64,000 bases of DNA from an uncultured Bacteroides sp. (lineage in GTDB: Bacteria; Bacteroidota; Bacteroidia; Bacteroidales; Bacteroidaceae): positions 34,947-98,946 of the forward strand of contig CAJKOW010000001.1 of assembly GCA_905201685.1 (NCBI GenBank), read 5' to 3'. A program made the position numbers and the translations under genes. Shown here one piece after another: positions 18,107 through 27,933 of the stretch (within the stretch, counting starts at the first letter, position 1; each line of letters opens with the position of its first letter). Below the pieces are notes generated by a model. The model saw only the letters and a list, made by a program, of their open reading frames with translations. It did not search any database and was not told where the DNA came from.

Positions 18107-19945
18107 TTATTCCCATCCTGGGTTCTGTACAAGGCCATACCCTTTGTTCACCTCATTGCTGGGGAAAGCACTCAAATACCATTTAGGAGAGAAACCACCG
18201 GGTTTCTGCCAAGCTCGTTCTGCCAATTGCGGGAAAGAGAAATCGTATTCTAAAGTATTCTTATTACGATAGACATTGATACCATGTAGATGCTTTGTAA
18301 AGTCTGCTTCACGTTTCCAGCGAATCAGATCGAAGAAACGTACTTCTTCCCAAGCAAACTCACAAGCGCGTTCACGAAGCACAGCCTCACGGAATTCTGT
18401 CTTTTCGTCTTGCTCACCTTTCAGAACCAGTCCCGGCAGTCCGACACGAGCTCGTACTGCATTGACATACTGATAAGCCTCACTTGTACGTCCACATTCG
18501 TTCAAAGCTTCGGCGTACGACAAGTAAACCTCTGCCAGACGCAAATATGGCCATTGAATAATACGTCCCTTATACTCATTCTTACGGTCAAGAGCAAATT
18601 TGCGATCTGCTATACCAGTAGCCAAAGATTTACTATCCAAAGAAGCAGCACTACTGTTCCAATGTTTGCCTGCAGGATAATTATTGGGATCATCACTTTT
18701 CTTTTGAAAAACTTCAGCTTTCGTACCTTGGAAGTCATCACCATCCAGCAAAATTGTCTCACTCAAACGAGGGTCACGATTTATGAAAGGGTTTTTACGG
18801 TGTTCCGGATTATCCCAATCAAAATCAGTTCCATCTGCCATAGGAAACATATCAAAACTCTCTTTGGTCGGACACCAACCACCCCAACGCATTGATTTCA
18901 ACAAGAAGCTAAGCCCATCAGTTTTATAATGTCTACGAACTGAAACCAAAGATTCGGTAGTACCACGTGTATAGTAAGCATCCTGAAATGCCTGTCGATA
19001 CGTGCCCGATGTATTTTTATCGACCAAACGATAAAAACCTTCACTTGCCATTGCATCAAAAAATTCCTTACCTGCTTCAGCTGCTGCTTCCCAACGCTTT
19101 TGATCATATCCACCAAACCAAGTCATCAGCTTTGTGGAAGCTTCTCCCTGATAATAAGGAGAATCGGAATTAAATAACGGACTGGCAACAAACAACAACG
19201 TGCGAAGTTTCAAACCCATAGCCGATGCACGTGTCAGACGTCCACTCCAGTTACTCAAGTCATCACCGGTCAACGCCCAAGGCAATTCCTTACAAGCAAT
19301 AGCTTCATCCAACAACTTCACAATAAAATCGACCGTTTCCTGTAGGGTGGCACGAGCCGGTAGATTAGTTTCTTCGACATCGATGGCATGATCGACAATA
19401 GGCAAAGCTCCAAAATGACGCAACATTTCCGAGTAGTGTAAAGCTATAATAATCTTGGCTTCAGCTTTCAGACGCAATTTTTCACTTTCCGACATGTCAG
19501 GAACCCGATCTACATTCTTTATCAAGATCCACGCATTACGAATGCCCTGCCAGGAATAGCGGCCCTGAAACTTATATTTAGTCGCACCTTTCGCTGCACC
19601 AGTCTTATCCTCGGATGCCGCATTGTACACACCGCTATAATAAAGTTCTTCCGGACCACCGTAACCAATACAAGACTGACTCAAGTCTGTCAAATTTTCA
19701 AGTACACCGACCCACATAGCTGTTGTAGTATTATAGTTAGTCGGAAATCCATAAGGCATTGTATAATAACTATACCACAATACCTGTTTTGCATATTCTG
19801 CAGTAGAAAAAATAGTATCGGCTGTAATATCTCCACCTGGGGCCTTCTGAAGGAACTTTTCGCCTAAAGCGAAATCTTCGCATGAAGACAAGGATACCAA
19901 TAAAGATAACACCAATAGATGAATATGTTTTCTTATCCTTTTCAT
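18107..19945 (-). CDS. SusD-like outer-membrane glycan-binding lipoprotein (first pair)
   Basis: The protein has 612 residues. The lipoprotein signal ends LVSLSSCEDF. RagB/SusD hallmarks include IRNAWILIKNVDRVPDM, LKAEAKIIIALHYSEMLRHFG, ASAMGLKLRTLLFVASPLF, WPYLRLAEVYLSYAEALNE, ERACEFAWEEVRFFDLIRW and the terminal GLVQNPGWE. It should bind glycan at the surface together with the SusC encoded 19 bp upstream. It is longer than its paralogue at 13630-15297 and only distantly similar, so the two pairs probably handle different fragments rather than being a recent duplication. Confidence 0.94.
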   Translation of the reverse strand: MKRIRKHIHLLVLSLLVSLSSCEDFALGEKFLQKAPGGDITADTIFSTAEYAKQVLWYSYYTMPYGFPTNYNTTTAMWVGVLENLTDLSQSCIGYGGPEELYYSGVYNAASEDKTGAAKGATKYKFQGRYSWQGIRNAWILIKNVDRVPDMSESEKLRLKAEAKIIIALHYSEMLRHFGALPIVDHAIDVEETNLPARATLQETVDFIVKLLDEAIACKELPWALTGDDLSNWSGRLTRASAMGLKLRTLLFVASPLFNSDSPYYQGEASTKLMTWFGGYDQKRWEAAAEAGKEFFDAMASEGFYRLVDKNTSGTYRQAFQDAYYTRGTTESLVSVRRHYKTDGLSFLLKSMRWGGWCPTKESFDMFPMADGTDFDWDNPEHRKNPFINRDPRLSETILLDGDDFQGTKAEVFQKKSDDPNNYPAGKHWNSSAASLDSKSLATGIADRKFALDRKNEYKGRIIQWPYLRLAEVYLSYAEALNECGRTSEAYQYVNAVRARVGLPGLVLKGEQDEKTEFREAVLRERACEFAWEEVRFFDLIRWKREADFTKHLHGINVYRNKNTLEYDFSFPQLAERAWQKPGGFSPKWYLSAFPSNEVNKGYGLVQNPGWE

Positions 19946-19964
19946 GATTATTCGTTTTTAATAT

Positions 19965-22900
19965 TTAGAAACCTACTTTCAAACCCAGATTCACTACCAT
20001 TACCAGCGGATACATGATATTACCATTTGCATCCGATTCCGGATCTACGATCTTAAGTTTATCAAAAGTCAACAAGTTATAACCTGTAGCATAAACACGT
20101 AAGTTACCTACATGTAATTTCTTCAGAACTTTCTCTGAGAAGTTATATCCAACTTCTACATTCTTCAGACGAATATAAGAAGCATCACGCAACCACAAGT
20201 CTGAATCCAAATAATTATTGGTCTTATTTACAAACGTGATAGCCGGTGCTTTAGCCGAGTTTCCCTTTTCCGGAGTCCAAGCATCCGTTACCTGATATTT
20301 CAACAAGGAGCGTGAATTGGTTGAACCAAACGGTTCGCGATACACATCATTCAACATACGTGAAGTCTTTGTTGCTCCAGCCCATGTCATACTAAAATCA
20401 AAACCTTTATAAGAGAAGCCTAGATTAAGACCTCCAGTCAACAACGGATAAATAGGATATCCGATGGCAGCTTTATCATTTTGGTTAATTTTGCCATCAC
20501 CATTCAGATCTTTATATTTCACATCACCAGGCAACGGAGTGTAACCGGAACCGTGATCAGGTATTCCACCTTCCTTGCCTTTCAAGTTCTCGTAATTGGC
20601 AACATCTTCTTCCGAGAAGAAACCGTCGTATTTATATCCAAAGTTCTGCCCTACCGGACGACCTGTCTGACGCATATATTCATAAGGATAATTCACTTCA
20701 TCCTTAAAGACCACCTTATTCTTTGCATAAGAAATATTGAAACCTATATTATAGCCAAAATCATTAATTTGATCTCTCCAGCTCAAAGCAACTTCGAAAC
20801 CTTTGTTATCTACCTTACCCAAATTGGCCGTAGGTAATGTTACTGCCAAATAAGTAGGCAATACCTGACGGGTAATCAGAATGTCTTTACGGTGTTCGAT
20901 AAAGTAATCAAAATTCAGTTTCAACTTGCTGCCAACAAAGTAAGCATCCAAGCCGTAGTTCTGCTTAGCTGCAGTTTCCCATGTCACATAAGGATTACCG
21001 AGTTTAGACTCTTTTGCTCCTGTCAGCAAGATTTTCGACGTATTTCCAAAATAGAAACCACCTTGTCCTGTCGTATATGAATCCGGCAAATAAAGAAAAC
21101 GTGAACTGTCACTGGTACGGTCATTACCTACAATACCGTAAGAAGCACGTATCTTAAGATAGTCAAGAACCGGCTTCAAAGGTTTCATGAAATTCTCTTC
21201 TGTCAGAATCCAACCCAGAGAGAAAGCTGGGAACAAGCCAAAACGGTTTCCTGGAGCAAAATTCTCCGAACCATTATAACCGATATTCACATCTGCCATA
21301 TAACGGTTGTTCCAGTCATAGGCAACACGTCCTACAAAACCAATATAGCTTCGGGGAATAGAGGCAAACTGTGAAGGTCCGCTTACATAGTAAGTCATGC
21401 TTTGATTATACATAGCCAGTGCAGACACATGATGCTTATCGAAATCACGCTTATAATTCAGAGCGAACTCCAAGTACCAGTCTCTTGCCTTACCCGGACT
21501 TTCCGAATAGCTCAAATTAGATTTATCTCCCACTCGGCGGAAATTATTGGTTCCGTCTTCATTGGCAACCACTTCATAATGCGGATACGAACAACTAAAT
21601 ACTTTAGTCAAAGTCATTGTATTATTATAGGAAGCTTTTACATGTGCTTTCAGTCCTTTGGTCAGGAAATCCAATTTCTGTTCCAACTGGAAGTCAAAGT
21701 TCAGTGTATTGCCATTACGAGTGTTATATCCTTTACCATAATAAGGATACAAAGCATCACGCACCGTACCCGGCAGGTTATGAGTCTTAGAGTCAATCCA
21801 CAACCATTTGCCATCTACTACACCGGCACCCGACATAGGCGGTGCCCAATAAATATCACGGAACAGATAACCGATATCACTACTGCCTTCATAGTTTGGT
21901 TGATTCTTATTGTTCACCCGGCCACCCAAGTTAATACGCATCAAAGTTGTTTTGGTCAAATCGAAATCCAAATTCATACGATAATTATAACGGGTATATT
22001 TGAAATTGCCGTCATACTCGTCTTCGAACGATTTGAAAAGACCGTCCTGAGTAAATACACCGATAGAAGCAAAATAACGCACCCTCTCCGAACCACCGGA
22101 AATAGAGAAGTTGTGTTGACTCTGCAAGGCAGCCTTTTTAATCAGCAAGTCTGTCCAATCAGTATCGGGGTAAGCCAACGGATTGCTATGAGTGCGATAA
22201 GCCTCAATGGCTTCATCAGTAAACGCCAATTGATCTTCTGCTACTCCGTCACGGCGTTGTGCATTGACATACGTTGTCGCATACTCGTAACTGTTTGCAA
22301 ATTCAGGCAAACGGGTAGGCATCTGAACTGCAAAGGAAGTAGAAAAATTCATTCTCGGCTTACCTTCTGTTCCGCGTTTTGTAGTCACCAATACTACACC
22401 ATTCGCACCACGTACACCAAACACTGCAGTAGACGATGCATCTTTCAAGATAGTGATATCTTCTACTTCATTGGGGTCGATCTGGTTAAAAGAACGTTCC
22501 ACACCATCCACCAATACCAACGGAGCAGACAAATCGGTAGAAAGAGAACCTACACCACGTATAAAGATAGTAGGATCATCAGCTCCCGGCTGACCAGTGC
22601 TCTGAATCGATGAAAGACCAGGCATTTTACCGGTCAAGGCATTGGAAAGACTGGAAACAGGAGTTTTCAACAGTTCCTTGGAATTAACAGATGCCATAGC
22701 ACCAGTAACCGTAACTTTCTTTTGGGCACCATAAGCTATGATCTGCACTTCCTGGAGTTCCTGAATACCTTCATTCAGTTTGATGTTCAGTTTAGGCTCA
22801 CCTTTGTAAACAATGGTTTTGTCTTCGTAGCCCACATAAGAAATCACAAGAGTAGCTCCAACAGGGACTTCTAACGTAAAGTGACCATCTACATCCGTAA

Positions 22901-23129
22901 TAACACCATTCGTGGTGCCTTTCACCAACACACTGGCTCCAATTACCGGACCAAAATTATCCGTCACTGTACCTGTCACCGTTTTGCGATTCTGTTGCGT
23001 GATAGCAACTGCTGTTCCTTCCGGCACAAGATTCTCTGAAGAAAAAGCTGTCTGCCCGAACAGTAAGGAGGCAGTCAACAGCCATACCTGCTTTTGAGGT
23101 ATCTTCATTGGAGTGAAGAAGTTTTTCAT
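19965..23129 (-). CDS. SusC-like TonB-dependent oligosaccharide transporter (first pair)
   Basis: This 1054-residue protein has an N-terminal export signal (about 1-30), then a carboxypeptidase-regulatory-like domain (about 47-135; VTGTVTDNFGPVIGASVLVKG and VGYEDKTIV). Next are the linker LQEVQIIAYGAQKK, the plug (about 140-265, with FIRGVGSLS and ITILKDASSTAVFGVRGANG) and the barrel, ending NLGLKVGF. It would take up glycan oligomers across the outer membrane. It heads the SusC/D block after a 401-bp spacer with a candidate -7 box and a 23-bp palindromic repeat array, suggesting its own control point inside the locus. Confidence 0.95.
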   Translation of the reverse strand: MKNFFTPMKIPQKQVWLLTASLLFGQTAFSSENLVPEGTAVAITQQNRKTVTGTVTDNFGPVIGASVLVKGTTNGVITDVDGHFTLEVPVGATLVISYVGYEDKTIVYKGEPKLNIKLNEGIQELQEVQIIAYGAQKKVTVTGAMASVNSKELLKTPVSSLSNALTGKMPGLSSIQSTGQPGADDPTIFIRGVGSLSTDLSAPLVLVDGVERSFNQIDPNEVEDITILKDASSTAVFGVRGANGVVLVTTKRGTEGKPRMNFSTSFAVQMPTRLPEFANSYEYATTYVNAQRRDGVAEDQLAFTDEAIEAYRTHSNPLAYPDTDWTDLLIKKAALQSQHNFSISGGSERVRYFASIGVFTQDGLFKSFEDEYDGNFKYTRYNYRMNLDFDLTKTTLMRINLGGRVNNKNQPNYEGSSDIGYLFRDIYWAPPMSGAGVVDGKWLWIDSKTHNLPGTVRDALYPYYGKGYNTRNGNTLNFDFQLEQKLDFLTKGLKAHVKASYNNTMTLTKVFSCSYPHYEVVANEDGTNNFRRVGDKSNLSYSESPGKARDWYLEFALNYKRDFDKHHVSALAMYNQSMTYYVSGPSQFASIPRSYIGFVGRVAYDWNNRYMADVNIGYNGSENFAPGNRFGLFPAFSLGWILTEENFMKPLKPVLDYLKIRASYGIVGNDRTSDSSRFLYLPDSYTTGQGGFYFGNTSKILLTGAKESKLGNPYVTWETAAKQNYGLDAYFVGSKLKLNFDYFIEHRKDILITRQVLPTYLAVTLPTANLGKVDNKGFEVALSWRDQINDFGYNIGFNISYAKNKVVFKDEVNYPYEYMRQTGRPVGQNFGYKYDGFFSEEDVANYENLKGKEGGIPDHGSGYTPLPGDVKYKDLNGDGKINQNDKAAIGYPIYPLLTGGLNLGFSYKGFDFSMTWAGATKTSRMLNDVYREPFGSTNSRSLLKYQVTDAWTPEKGNSAKAPAITFVNKTNNYLDSDLWLRDASYIRLKNVEVGYNFSEKVLKKLHVGNLRVYATGYNLLTFDKLKIVDPESDANGNIMYPLVMVVNLGLKVGF

Positions 23130-23530
23130 CTCAATTAAATTTAAGTTAGTAACATTTTTAATTTAAACTCTATTCGCAATGATGAGTACGACAAATATAG
23201 AATTTCTCCGCCAATCCCTCCTCCCACAAATATTCTAAAAAACGGTAAAAAACATACAAATACCCAATAACGCAAAAGGCGTACAAAAAGCACCCTTTTA
23301 AGTACAATTTTACCCCATAGACACGTTACCTGATTTTCGGATTTCGATTTGGCTTGCAATCTTTTCCTCGCCTTATTAAGGTCCGTTTCGGTTCTACAAG
23401 TATGAGAATAACATTCTCATAACTATGAGAATAGTTTTCTCATAAGCATGAGAATGGTCTTCTCATACCTATGAGAAACTAACGAAATAAAAGAATGCGT
23501 GCAGAAACTCAGTTAGCCCGATTCTGAATC
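23130..23530. promoter_or_regulatory. 401-bp leader/regulatory region upstream of the first susC
   Basis: On the minus strand TATATTTG (23192-23199) fits the -7 box TAnnTTTG; no -33 TTTG lies at the usual spacing, as is common for activator-dependent promoters. At 23272-23300 a GCAAAAGGCGTACAAAA...ACCC-TTTT stretch resembles one near the HTCS gene (27840-27867). The half nearer the PL8 gene holds the palindromic array at 23401-23478. No coding sequence is supported here. Confidence 0.55.
23401..23478. repeat. 23-bp tandem repeat of alternating inverted ATGAGAA boxes
   Basis: ATGAGAA occurs at 23402, 23425, 23448 and 23471, exactly 23 bp apart. Its complement TTCTCAT occurs at 23414, 23437 and 23460, also 23 bp apart. 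Each unit is therefore a small palindrome (TATGAGAAT-N3/4-ATTCTCATA type), with three full units and one half unit. It lies 53 bp past the PL8 stop codon and about 270 bp upstream of the first susC start. It could be an operator array or a set of RNA hairpins after PL8. Confidence 0.95.
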
Positions 23531-26455
23531 CTAATTTATGGAGTTATCAGAGATTAAATGCAGCTCACATTCCACGGGCTGACCATGTTGGCAGAAGACA
23601 GTAAGTAGGGTATTTCCTTCCTGATGTTTCACAGAGAGTTTTTCGTTCTTGCAACTCAAGTTCCAAACACCCTTCAACAGAATCTGTTTAACTATAACCC
23701 GACTTGGTTCCTTCGTTGTATAAGTCTTAGTACTTATATTCAGGTTAGGATCACACACACTGATTCGGATACCTTCATTTACACGCCTATACATTGTCAT
23801 CGTCTCTGCCGGTAAACGTAAAAGCAACTCGTCATCCGACAAGCTGACGGAATCGAACGCTGCGTAGGCGGTAATTCCAGTCTGCGCATCGCGCACAGCA
23901 TGAACCGTATTATTACACAAAAGTACGGTATAAGTATTCTGCGCAGATTTATTCTTCAAATCCTGCTCATCCGGTTGTATCCAGATCATATACTCATAGC
24001 TTTCACCCTGAGGAGACTTGCCATGATCAATCCAGGCCGAAGCAAACTCTCCATGAGTCACTTCTTTCGTTTTTTCATGACGCGACTCCTGTCTGGCTAT
24101 CTGTGCTCTGACTTTTCCATGTTTCACAAAGTAATAGTTTCCATAAGCATCCTGCAGGCAAAGCGGATTCAAGGCATCTCCCTGCATTTCCAATGAACTC
24201 CCGACTTCTGTCATCTCATTATTTCCTAACCGGATGCTCATACCGTTGCGGAATGCACTTTGAAACAGTGTCGTTTCTGTCGGATAATCCTTATTGCTGT
24301 TACGAATGCCCGTTCCGAGGCATATCAACCTGTCGTTAAAACAAAAGACTGACTTACGGGCTACGAAATCGGGTGTAAAATTCCGATAGTTCCTTTCCAT
24401 CAGCTTCATGGCAAACATGCCGTTCGTACCTTCCAGCGAAGAACTTCCTGAAAAATTCTCTTTGGAATGCGCCATCATGGTTCCCTTCAACGGGTTTTCC
24501 AACAAGTCGAATGGCAAATGAATCGTAGTGGTGCCCGGTAAGCGGTTCCAATCCCAGCCATTCTCCTCATATCCGCTCAACCGCCGCGAAGGCTGCCCCA
24601 TAATCTGAACCGATCCGTAACTCTGATACCGTCCGTATCTGTTGTCGTTCTTATATATTTCCGATCCCCATACATCCGTATTATATCCCTTCAAAGTGAC
24701 CATCCAGTCCTTACGCCTGAAAATACCGGCCGAACCGTAATTATATACCCAAAAGCCTTCAGGAGCTTTGGCCGGCCTGATGCCCTGCTCTTTGAAATAG
24801 TGTGCTTCAGGCGTATCTTTTTCACAAAGCCGAAGATAATCGGCAGCCAAATGATGATCGAACTCACGGCCTTCGCCGGACAAATCGCCTGAAAGAGCCA
24901 GATAAGCAAAAGCCGCAACATCTTCCTCGGCCATTGAAAAGCCGAAAGGATGACGCCCACTGAGACCTATTCCCCATTCATACTTGTTACTATAATTGCG
25001 CATGGCTATAAAAGCCGATTTTAAAACCTGCCGGGCATCAACCGTCAGTTCGTAGTCCGTATGAGTGGTGAGCGAAACAAACTGTCCAACCGTCGCCAGT
25101 ACTCCCGTTGTATAGGCCGGATAAAAACCACCATGATGAAAAGTCGTTCCATCCACCTTGATACCGCCTATGGTTCCCGGCGTATATTGCAACGATGTAG
25201 ACAGCCAACGCGAGAGTCCTTTCAATGCCCGTACCCGCTCTCTTTCATCTACAAACATCAAAGCTGACACGATTTTAGGCATCAGCAAGGTATGCCAGCT
25301 GTCCAGCAGTTCATCCCGTCCGTACTGGCAAGGCTTACGCGTTTCCTGCAAAGCAGACCAAAACACTAAGGCTGAAAGAATCTGGTCCCTGTCCCGATTC
25401 TTCCAAATAGCCTCCCGCATCAGCCATGCTGTTTTATAAATATCGCGAACCTGATATCCATAATGATGGTTAGTCCCCATGCCGCTTCCATAAGCAAAGC
25501 CCTGATCAATAGCATATTTCCAAACCAGAAAATAATACTCAGCAGCCTGAGAAGAACCATTATAATACGCATCATAAGCAAAGCCAGACAACATGGTTTC
25601 CAAGTCATTCCACGAAATCTCACCTTTTTCCCGATTCAACTCGTCGGGTGCAACAAGCGGAGCCCCCACAAACCCCGAACCCGAAGGACGGATAGCAACC
25701 TGCCGAAATACAGAATATGCGTCAGAAACAGCTTTATCCATATCGCCTTTTGAAGAACAAAGCATTTCCGTCAATCTGGATTCTATCGTCTTAAGCTCTG
25801 TTTGCTCCTGCAAAGTCAATGCAGAAGATAAAGGAATATCATATTCATATTGTTCCCATTGCCAGACACGACACCAATGCCATAAGTCCCTAAAATCAAA
25901 AGAATTGTTGTAAGGCATCTGCATATCCGGAGTAGTCCGGTCATTGGTTTCAGTTTCAGGGAAGAGAAGGCGGTCTAAAAAGACACGTCCTTTCCGCTGA
26001 GGAGCAACTAACCTGCAGCCTGCAATATCCTTTCCTTCTTGACTGCCTGCCATATGCTGAAAACCAATCCAGCAGGCACGCCAGCCGGAGGAAGCCAGCC
26101 GGAACCCGAACTGATAAACAATCTTATTATCCGAAGAAAGAAATTCGAAACGGATAGAATCCTGTTGAGGAACTTCATTGTACATCCACAACGTAATGCC
26201 ATATCGTTGTTTTACTTTTGACGTCAGTTCCAAAGGAGACTCTAACGGTATATACAATGCCGAACCGGGTTTATAATTCCACTCCAGGCACTTTGTTCCT
26301 TCTTTATAATAAAGAGAAGTCAACGCCAAATTGCCATTCCCGTCACACCGGAAACCAGCAGGTATTCCATCCTCAAATCCCATCACTTGTGCCGACAGAT
26401 AACGAGCGACTGAGAATAACAACAAAAAACATAAGCATAATCTACGTATTATCAT
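23531..26455 (-). CDS. PL8 family polysaccharide lyase (chondroitin ABC lyase-like)
   Basis: This 974-residue protein has a signal peptide (about 1-22, ending YLSAQ). An N-terminal carbohydrate-binding-like beta domain (VMGFEDGIPAGF onward, about 24-185) resembles that of chondroitin sulfate ABC lyases. A helical toroid and the PL8 catalytic region follow. DGTTFHHGGFYPAY gives H441 and Y448 with the same 7-residue spacing as H501/Y508 of Proteus chondroitinase ABC I; SGRHPFGF gives R501 and VWGSEIYKNDNRYGR gives E599. PL8 enzymes act on chondroitin, dermatan, hyaluronan or xanthan by beta-elimination; the exact substrate is not readable. It follows the GH88 gene by 26 bp and precedes the susC leader. 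The PL8 and PL12 combination in one locus is uncommon. Confidence 0.88.
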   Translation of the reverse strand: MIIRRLCLCFLLLFSVARYLSAQVMGFEDGIPAGFRCDGNGNLALTSLYYKEGTKCLEWNYKPGSALYIPLESPLELTSKVKQRYGITLWMYNEVPQQDSIRFEFLSSDNKIVYQFGFRLASSGWRACWIGFQHMAGSQEGKDIAGCRLVAPQRKGRVFLDRLLFPETETNDRTTPDMQMPYNNSFDFRDLWHWCRVWQWEQYEYDIPLSSALTLQEQTELKTIESRLTEMLCSSKGDMDKAVSDAYSVFRQVAIRPSGSGFVGAPLVAPDELNREKGEISWNDLETMLSGFAYDAYYNGSSQAAEYYFLVWKYAIDQGFAYGSGMGTNHHYGYQVRDIYKTAWLMREAIWKNRDRDQILSALVFWSALQETRKPCQYGRDELLDSWHTLLMPKIVSALMFVDERERVRALKGLSRWLSTSLQYTPGTIGGIKVDGTTFHHGGFYPAYTTGVLATVGQFVSLTTHTDYELTVDARQVLKSAFIAMRNYSNKYEWGIGLSGRHPFGFSMAEEDVAAFAYLALSGDLSGEGREFDHHLAADYLRLCEKDTPEAHYFKEQGIRPAKAPEGFWVYNYGSAGIFRRKDWMVTLKGYNTDVWGSEIYKNDNRYGRYQSYGSVQIMGQPSRRLSGYEENGWDWNRLPGTTTIHLPFDLLENPLKGTMMAHSKENFSGSSSLEGTNGMFAMKLMERNYRNFTPDFVARKSVFCFNDRLICLGTGIRNSNKDYPTETTLFQSAFRNGMSIRLGNNEMTEVGSSLEMQGDALNPLCLQDAYGNYYFVKHGKVRAQIARQESRHEKTKEVTHGEFASAWIDHGKSPQGESYEYMIWIQPDEQDLKNKSAQNTYTVLLCNNTVHAVRDAQTGITAYAAFDSVSLSDDELLLRLPAETMTMYRRVNEGIRISVCDPNLNISTKTYTTKEPSRVIVKQILLKGVWNLSCKNEKLSVKHQEGNTLLTVFCQHGQPVECELHLISDNSIN

Positions 26456-26481
26456 AGTATCTTGATTTTAAATGATTCGAA

Positions 26482-27699
26482 TTATTTTTCCATATCCCGT
26501 TTCCGCTTCAAGGCTTCCAGAAAATAATAATCTGCATAAACCAACGGAACATCCACTTCACTTCCATGCGGAATACTGCCGACCGAATGCATCAGTAAAA
26601 ATCCTCCATTCATATCCAAAGGTGAGCGATATGCCGGAGATGATAAAGATTTCAGTATCAAATCGGCCGTTTTCCGATATTGCTCTTTACGAGTATAACC
26701 GCTCAGCTCATAAAGAGCCGAAGCAGTGATAGCCGCAGCAGAAACATCACGTGGTTCATGAGGGATGTTTATTGCATCATAATCCCAATAAGGAACCAAA
26801 TCGTTCGGCATATTGGAATGAGTAAAAATGAAATCACACACTTTCTCGGCTTGTTTCAGATAAGCAGGATTCTGTGTATAACGATAACACATTGTATAGC
26901 CGTATATGGCCCATGCCTGTCCACGAGCCCATGCCGACTCGTCAGAGTATCCTTGAGCTGTACATCGGCTGCGTACTTCTCCTGTCTCTCCATCGTAATC
27001 GACTACATGAAATGAGCTTCCATCGCTGCGAAAATGATTTTGCAACGTTTTGTCTGCATGAGATACCGCTATACGGTAGTATGTCGAATCGCCAGACATG
27101 CGAGTAGCTTCGAACAACAATTCCAGATTCATCATATTGTCAATGATAACAGGACATTTCCACCCCCTTTTCGCTTGCCAACCCGAATGCACATTCCACG
27201 ACTGGATAACTCCTGCTGCAGGGCGAAAACGAGTCGACAAGGACTGTGCAGCTGAGACAATAATCGATTTATATTGTTCTTCCCCTCCTAACCGGATACC
27301 ATTCAAATAACTGCAACCAATGATAAACCCTACATCGTGAGTCGACTTGTTATATTGCACTTTTTCCAATAACGCAGTGTATCTCTCTGCCAGACTTTTC
27401 CAATGTTCGTCACCCGTCAATCCATAAAGATACCACAGACTGCCAGCATAAAACCCTGCTGTCCAATCCCATCCGGCAGTTGAAGCATACACCATCGTCC
27501 CGTCAGACTTTATCGTACGAGGAATGTGATTCTCTCCTCTATCCGTCAGTTCATTTAGTTGCATAGCATACTGTTCGGTTGCAAATATCACATTTTCTGC
27601 AACAAATCCAACAGGATGATTATCCGCGATACAACTTAGAATAATCCAGCACAGTATTCCAGTACACAATCCTATTTTTATTGGCTTTTTCATAGACAC
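26482..27699 (-). CDS. GH88 unsaturated glucuronyl hydrolase, lipoprotein
   Basis: This 405-residue protein has a lipoprotein-type signal ending IILSCIAD, so it is probably membrane-anchored. The (alpha/alpha)6-barrel GH88 family residues are visible: STHDVGFI (D122) and CPVIIDNMMN (D187), the two aspartates used for vinyl-ether hydration, spaced as in the Bacillus enzyme. GWDWTAGFYAGSLW, QGYSDESAWARGQAW and PHGSEVDVPLVYADYYFLEAL are conserved with the second GH88 of the locus. It removes unsaturated uronic acid from lyase products. It is the first minus-strand gene of the locus, divergent from the HTCS, with a candidate -7 box TACATTTG at 27738-27745. Confidence 0.92.
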   Translation of the reverse strand: MSMKKPIKIGLCTGILCWIILSCIADNHPVGFVAENVIFATEQYAMQLNELTDRGENHIPRTIKSDGTMVYASTAGWDWTAGFYAGSLWYLYGLTGDEHWKSLAERYTALLEKVQYNKSTHDVGFIIGCSYLNGIRLGGEEQYKSIIVSAAQSLSTRFRPAAGVIQSWNVHSGWQAKRGWKCPVIIDNMMNLELLFEATRMSGDSTYYRIAVSHADKTLQNHFRSDGSSFHVVDYDGETGEVRSRCTAQGYSDESAWARGQAWAIYGYTMCYRYTQNPAYLKQAEKVCDFIFTHSNMPNDLVPYWDYDAINIPHEPRDVSAAAITASALYELSGYTRKEQYRKTADLILKSLSSPAYRSPLDMNGGFLLMHSVGSIPHGSEVDVPLVYADYYFLEALKRKRDMEK

Positions 27700-27933
27700 A
27701 TAACTTTATATTTTTCAAACGGTCAACAAAGACATTACAAATGTAACCAAAAACACATTATATGATGTAGCCTAATATTCATGATAAGGGAAAAAGCATA
27801 CGTTATCTGATAAAATCGGAGAATGTACAAAAATGACAGGCAAAACGTATAAAAGAAGACCATTTTTACCTAGAAAAAACATCTCCTCTTTAATTAAAAA
27901 AACTATCTTTGCTTCTTATAAAACCGAAATACA
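27700..27933. promoter_or_regulatory. Divergent control region between GH88 and HTCS genes
   Basis: For the minus-strand unit, CAAATGTA at 27738-27745 is a -7 box read on the other strand. For the HTCS, TATCTTTG at 27904-27911 is a good -7 box, but no -33 TTTG is at the right distance. At 27840-27867, GCAAAACGTATAAAAG...ACCATTTTT resembles the sequence upstream of susC at 23272-23300, which makes it a candidate HTCS binding site. Confidence 0.5.

Noticed and set aside
23141..23359. 72-codon minus-strand ORF in the susC leader
   Set aside because: It covers the candidate -7 box and the possible regulator site, is hydrophobic by AT bias, and lacks any family pattern.
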